Assembly: GCA_003260075.1 (NCBI GenBank)
Contig: QLIY01000087.1
Span: 1 to 64,000 of the forward strand
From: Phallusia mammillata
Taxonomy: Eukaryota > Chordata > Ascidiacea > Phlebobranchia > Ascidiidae
DNA length: 64,000 nt
Direction of reading: 5' to 3'
Shown in pieces: positions 59,501 to 64,000 of this stretch. Position 1 is the first letter of the stretch; every line of letters begins with the position of its first letter. Position numbers and translations under genes: made by a program. Below the pieces are notes generated by a model. It did no database searches. It saw only the letters and a program-made list of their open reading frames with translations, and had not been told where the DNA came from.

Positions 59501-62497
59501 TATTTCAAATTATTTGTACCTCAAGTTTTTCCCTAATTATACCAAGATCTGGATTAACCAATCCCGCTTAACTGAGGTATGCATTTGTGAGACAAATTTG
59601 ATTTATGTTATATATTATTTAACCTATAAAGCAATTGCTGATACATCAAAAAGTGTGAGCTGTAATTTGCTTGCAAGTGATGCTATAGTTGGCAGCTTTT
59701 GGACAAGCGTGTTAAGCCAATGCTGAAATATTTGGTGCAATCGGCCACATATATGTGTAATGATTTTCAGTTTGGGTGACGGACAAACGTACCCTGTTCG
59801 ACTGATTCAGTCTGACCCTGAACAAGGCAACACACAGTCTAGGTATGTCAGGTGTTGGTCAAAAAAATGTGCTTGCCTTCTAACTCCATGTATTAATTAC
59901 CTTCAGAACTGAATGTTCTGAATTGCCTTTCAATCCTTTGTCTTGGCATGTTTTTGGTGTTCCCCTTTGGATCATATAACTGATCCTTTCTGACAATAAA
60001 TAATCTTGTTTTATCACTAATATAATAATCCCATCTTGGCAGTAGGAAAAACTAATGACTAATTTGTCTTTGCTTGGTCTTTGCTTTGATGTGACTTAAT
60101 TTAATTCCTGTACCTAAAAAAACTAAAAACTATTAAACTATTATTTGTGAACCAGTGATTTGTGTTTAGATAGTACAGTGTGTTGAAATTTATAAGACCT
60201 ACAAGTTTTGTCTGTGCTTTTAGTTCTATATTTTACTGTACATTGGAACATACATGTGTTTTGCATGACAGCTTGTTAGGCTTAATTCAAAATCAATGCT
60301 CAATTTTGCTTAAAGGTTGGCTAAATGAACTTTAAACTGCTTTTTAGAAAATCTTATTTGGTGTGAGTTGCTTTAGGATCGTGAATGTTTTTTTATGGTA
60401 CTCAATGAAAAACTGTTTTTTAAACACTGTACCTCAAACTCCCAAGGCTATGAGGTGCATGACTATCACTTAATGCAAGCAGGGTATAAGAAACAAAACT
60501 CGTTATGTGTGTGCGGATGTACACCTGCTGTTATTAAACTGGGTCCACAGTACCTTAGGAGCCTGTGTAGCAATTTTGCATTGACCTTCAAGAGTTGGAA
60601 GTCATTATACAATCTATTTTGATGTTTACGAAATCTGTGCAAATCAAGGTAGAATTTAGGGGCCTGCTGAACAATGGCTTTTATTCTACTCAAGTTTGCA
60701 TAAAGACTAGTTTATGCACATGATTTTAGATGCCTTTGGATGATTGTAATCTGTAATTGCTGCCCCCCCCCCAGAATATATAAAATGGTAGTATATCAGA
60801 AAGCCACCATTCTAGTTTTAGATGCCTTTGGATGATTGTAATATGTAATTGCTACCCCCCCCCCTTCCTGAGGAAAATGGGAAAATTAGTTAAGTTTGTT
60901 AACTTAAGCTTTCGTTTTCCAAAATATACATTCAGCTTTTCGGACCAAGAAACCTCAGATAATGGCAAAGGGATGGTTATGAAAATATAATTGAAAAGTT
61001 TGAGAACCACTGGTTTATACAAATCTCACTGGCAGTTCTATATCACAGACATTAATCCTAATACCGGAATCACTGGCCAATTCCGTCCATACACACATCC
61101 CATTAGTATCCATATGGTTGTCTCCCAACAGTGTACTCTGTTCTCTTATTTGAGATCCCAACTTACGGAAATTTGTAATTTCCTTACTGCATGCTTTTGT
61201 ACCAGTGCACCAGGCGCCACTGCTTTGCATGCAATTTGCTGCTTACCTTCTAACCACGTGTGCTGTTTAAAACACTAACACAATCTTGCGGTTTTCCCGT
61301 ACAACCTATTGTTGTTTGTAGCCAGGGCAACGGTATGACTTTTCCGCAACGTCACAAGCCCGATGACGTAAACGGTTTGCTAAGCAGCGACGAGCCTGTC
61401 TGGCGTGACGAGGCAGGACTAGGTAAGTTTCTCTTTTTATTTGATCATGAAAGTCTCGATTTGACCTTGAAACTAGGCCTTTTTAGCTTGGGAAGGTTTG
61501 GAGCGGTTATTATGGTTTTAAATATGTCTAATTTAGGCTATTATCTTTAGCGTCAGGTGTGCCCTGAAATTGGCGTTGGTTATTAGTTTTTTTTTTGACA
61601 TTTTGTTTATGTTTATGGGTGTGTGTGTCCTGTTTGACGATACACCATCAATGAAAATGTATTGTTTTAAAGTTTGGGAGGTTTTCCGATATTAGACATC
61701 AGTTCCTAAATTTAGTTTCGGTACCATAAAAAATCGTGGTGACTGGAGATAGGAACCGTGCCTTAGCTATTTTTGTTTTAAACGAAGTAGACACAACATG
61801 GTACATGTTGGCACGACAGTTCAACGATTGCAATTATTTTAAATTCATTTGCGTTTGCTATAGCCACAAAAAGTAATTCACTAAGCCTTTAAGTTGTATC
61901 AAAATTTTGATCAAACGAATAACATTTTTTAGGTTGTTCAATATGGTAATGCATTGCGTTAATTACTGCATTTCACCCAACAGTATCTGAAGTTGGTCCG
62001 CTATGTGTTCAAACCATGGTCAAATAACTAGGCATGATTTATTTTGCAGTGTTTCGTTAGGCATGTTTAACAACCTCAACACTTACCCCACTAACCCATT
62101 AACCCATTAACCCAATACTACACAAATACTAGGTTTAAGTAAACCTAATGTTGTGTTTAACACTACCTAGCTAGTACGTCTCTAGATTAACGGTAAAAAA
62201 ACATTGTGTAAAAACGAAAAACCATATAGTTAACATGAATATGTATACCTGTATCAAAGTAGACAAACTTTATGTGAATATTTTACAGTGTAAGAGCCCT
62301 TCTCAACACTGACATTACACAATTTTAAATTCGTCGCACACTTAAAATAAGCATGTGTGTCCGCCATGTACCACCATATGCCAGGGTATTACTGTTTCTC
62401 GGAGCGCTGTGTCATCAAAATTTCATGTGTTTTCGCAGATAATCAAGCCCAGCGCGTGGACACAAACGACACCAATTTCAGCACAGTTCATGAATGA
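54988..62497 (+). CDS. ZDHHC15: ZDHHC2/15/20-type protein S-acyltransferase with DHYC motif, 11 exons
   Basis: Exons 54988-55147, 56456-56482, 56947-57041, 57949-58069, 58147-58249, 58443-58563, 58632-58764, 59123-59249, 59771-59842, 61322-61422 and 62439-62497 join in phase to 372 residues. Four membrane segments are visible ([79 protein letters not shown]). TTxE is represented by TTLE. The cytosolic Cys-rich domain lies between TM2 and TM3 and reads [18 protein letters not shown], then SVVGQC, then [15 protein letters not shown]. The family transfers palmitate from acyl-CoA to protein cysteines through the DHHC cysteine. Here the motif is DHYC and several zinc-binding Cys/His are replaced. 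The C-terminal motif [14 protein letters not shown] looks most like ZDHHC15, but ZDHHC2 and 20 are close. Exon 2 has an allelic copy at 55887-55913. The alternative start Met 55033 is less likely. Confidence 0.88.
55249..55480. mobile_element. MITE with inverted repeats of about 45 bp
   Basis: The left arm begins TGTTTCAACCTATAAGATCT and continues CATCAGTGCAGCTGGTGACA. The right arm is its near-perfect reverse complement, ending GACCTTGTAGGTTGAAACA. The left edge abuts C-run 55231-55240, so the true border is uncertain. A truncated second copy of the right arm lies at 56026-56100. ZDHHC intron 1. Confidence 0.7.
55717..56391. mobile_element. hAT-like element (CAGTGGTACTCAAAC), assembly-scrambled
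   Basis: The left end CAGTGGTACTCAAACTTTTT and right end AATTTGAGAATCACTG fit one element. C-runs at 55875, 56016 and 56126 break it and foreign pieces lie between, so no target duplication can be checked. Confidence 0.45.
55887..55913 (+). other. Second copy of ZDHHC exon 2 (assembly duplicate)
   Basis: The 27-bp exon 2 sequence and its donor appear here directly after C-run 55875-55884 with no proper acceptor region, and again intact at 56456-56482 with a TTTTTCAG acceptor. The latter is taken as the exon. Confidence 0.75.
55979..56810. mobile_element. hAT-like element (CAGGGGTGGGCAACC) split by gaps and allelic DNA
   Basis: It begins CAGGGGTGGGCAACCTGCGG and ends GGTTGCCCACCCCTG, with perfect target duplication ACTTAAAA at 55971-55978 and 56811-56818. 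In between are displaced allelic blocks including ZDHHC exon 2 and a 37-base C-run (56553-56589). The real element therefore lies downstream of exon 2 and is much shorter than this span. Confidence 0.75.
58248..58419. repeat. Allelic-type duplicate around C-run 58330-58339
   Basis: About 80 bp starting at the exon 5 donor repeat after the C-run with a single substitution seen. ZDHHC intron 5. Confidence 0.75.
58813..59080. mobile_element. hAT-like element (CAGTGATTCCCAAAC) in ZDHHC intron 7
   Basis: The left end CAGTGATTCCCAAACTG and right end ATGGTCACCACTG are imperfect inverted repeats. Flanking 8-mers ATCTACAT and ATCTACCT match at 7 of 8. The right end is 43 bp before exon 8. Confidence 0.7.
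59434..59582. mobile_element. Decayed Tigger/pogo-like MITE
   Basis: After TA it begins CAGTAAACTTCAGCTAATCT. Its right side reads ACTGAGGTATGC after CCCGCTTA, the inverted counterpart with several changes. Related to 1077-1259. ZDHHC intron 8. Confidence 0.4.
59843..61321. other. ZDHHC intron 9
   Basis: It holds two C-runs (60763-60772, 60855-60864) with a small duplicate (60729-60762 and 60820-60854) and the right end of a hAT-like element (AGTTTGAGAACCACTG ending at 61012, left part lost). Short ORFs here have no recognisable content. Confidence 0.45.
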
Positions 62498-64000
62498 AAA
62501 ACTGGATTCAGTTGCATTTTGCCTTTAAACCTTTTTATTTTTAAGCCTTTTCTTATTTCGCTTGCAGCTGTACATAAAACTGCTCTGAGCCTTACAGTTA
62601 TGGTCGCGTTTCTTGGGCGTCTGTGGCCTTCTGTCGTTTTTGAGCAATTGAATTAAACACGATCGGTTACGCATAGGCGCGCATTTTAGCATGTTCCGAG
62701 CGCTACCTTCCACTGAAAATATACGAGCTATTATTAGGATTTCTTATTCTTAAAATTACATTGCGGAATATGTGATAATCTTTTTTTAAATGTGTGAACA
62801 TGTGAAAACGCTGAAGAGCGCTAAAACGGGCGATTACAACTACCTTTGACATGATTTGATTTCAAAGCTGTAATTATGCCATCATGCTACAAAGTTTTTT
62901 AGTTCTATTTTCGAAAACATGATTATCATTGTTTTGGTCGAACTTGTAACTTTTTTCAAACCAGTTGCAGTTTCAAAATTTCGTTGTTTCGTTTCTCTCG
63001 TGCATTTTCGTATCCTAAGTCAACATTATGTATTGGGATTCACGAATTGATCAAGAACTAAACTGCCAAAGCGCTTGTATATATGAGATAGATTCCAAGA
63101 CGTTTCAACATTCACTGTTATGGCAAATGCAGTTGTTATAACGTCAGGAATAGAAATTATACCCTGCATACAAATCTCTTTGGTAAAAACAGTATAGGTC
63201 CCAAAACTGTACCACCACTACAAGTACAAACACGGGTGATTGCACCTTTGATAAACCCTGGGTATGTGCGCTATTGATTAGGAACGTTTATGCCATATCT
63301 TAGATATAAGGTCGCGTTTGGTTGTGATTGTTATCTGTTTTAGGAAGCAAAAAAGAGCCAAATTTGGAGATCGTTTTGTGCCATTCGATTTTGCTTGGCC
63401 AAATTGCCCTATGAAAAACTACCCTAGCGTTTTCGATAAAATCCTTTGCCTAATCGCATACTGATTTCGTGTTTTTCAAATTGCATATGAGTGTAAATGC
63501 CCAACTGAATTTGATAAGCGCTTAACAGAAGACTGGAGTACCAAACGCCATTGACTTTTTAAGTTACAATGCAAAACTAAACTTAGTGGGTTTTTAGTCC
63601 ACATATCCTGTGGCTAAATTTACTTTACGGTACGAACTATTTACCATCCCGTTTGTATTGAATTGAAATTATATGAAGCATTGTTATTCAACCAACTTTT
63701 AGCGCACGCACTTATTGAATTACTTCGCAGCAGGCGAACTAAAAATTCCAAAGTTTTTTTACGTTTTCAAACCAGTTCTGTTTGTTAGAACTATTGGTAA
63801 ACCGCTGAATGTACAATCTGCACATACTCGCCATACTGCAACCATTTTTTCTAATTTGTCGCACTGGCATACCTTGTTCGACACTTTTACGTCATGCGCA
63901 TGACGTCATCAATAAGGCGCCATATTCCCAAAACGTCAAACAGCAGTTTGTGGCCACAACGTAACCACCAAAAAACAATGTTTGGTAATGTTCACTGTCC
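62498..64000. other. Intergenic DNA right of the ZDHHC gene
   Basis: 3' UTR of the ZDHHC gene, then AT-rich DNA with a relative of the 28358-28483 element at 63061-63130. A palindromic CRE-like site lies at 63889-63908 close to the window edge. No gene was recognised. Confidence 0.4.
63889..63908. promoter_or_regulatory. Palindromic CRE-like site
   Basis: ACGTCATGCGCATGACGT is a perfect 18-bp palindrome, and its right half extends to a full CRE, TGACGTCA (63901-63908). A GGCGCCATATTCCC stretch follows. This could belong to the promoter of a gene starting beyond the window. Confidence 0.35.

Noticed and set aside
722-60864. C-runs as real G-quadruplex or regulatory poly(C) sites
   Set aside because: Uniform length, single strand orientation and coincidence with restarts of the same sequence fit fillers better than biology.
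1-64000. CRISPR array, prophage or bacterial operon
   Set aside because: All genes are spliced and animal-like; the tandem repeats are diverged and lack spacers of even size.

Overview
This window is genomic DNA from an animal nucleus. It is AT-rich and its genes are spliced, with GT..AG introns from under 100 bp to several kb. The gene content is metazoan: a MID-type TRIM E3 ligase, a folate-receptor-like protein, WDR55, a PB1-domain protein and a DHHC acyltransferase. Gene spacing, intron size and high local sequence polymorphism suggest an invertebrate chordate such as the tunicate Ciona. That assignment is inference; no species marker was tested.

Layout, left to right. (1) 759-3576, + strand: last three exons of a coiled-coil protein that begins upstream of the window. 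(2) 6024-11002, +: complete seven-exon folate-receptor-like gene with a transmembrane segment and an acidic cytoplasmic tail. (3) 14481-19724, -: WDR55, a WD-repeat nucleolar protein, with its middle disturbed by assembly junctions and transposons. (4) 24869-47210, +: 14-exon MID1/MID2 orthologue (RING, B-box1, B-box2, coiled coil, COS, FN3, SPRY) with a long Ser/Arg-rich N-terminal extension. (5) 48391-53132, -: five-exon gene with a p62-like PB1 domain followed by Gly/Pro-rich and poly-Gln sequence. (6) 54988-62497, +: 11-exon ZDHHC2/15/20-type palmitoyltransferase with a DHYC motif and degenerate zinc ligands. The genes do not form a pathway. Two pairs end tail to tail (2/3 and 4/5) and two pairs start head to head (3/4 and 5/6).

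Two things shape the rest of the window. First, there are 31 runs of C, nearly all exactly 10 or 11 long and all on the + strand, where adjacent DNA restarts as a 1-5% diverged copy of itself. These look like gap fillers between unmerged haplotype contigs, so the partial exon copies beside them should not be read as gene duplications. Second, there are many short non-autonomous DNA transposons, mostly hAT-like. Eight have perfect 8-bp target-site duplications and one of these is nested in another. The MID locus, about 23.4-46.1 kb, has no C-run and few such elements.

No viral sequence, CRISPR array or convincing functional RNA gene was seen. One tRNA-derived, SINE-like sequence lies in a WDR55 intron.
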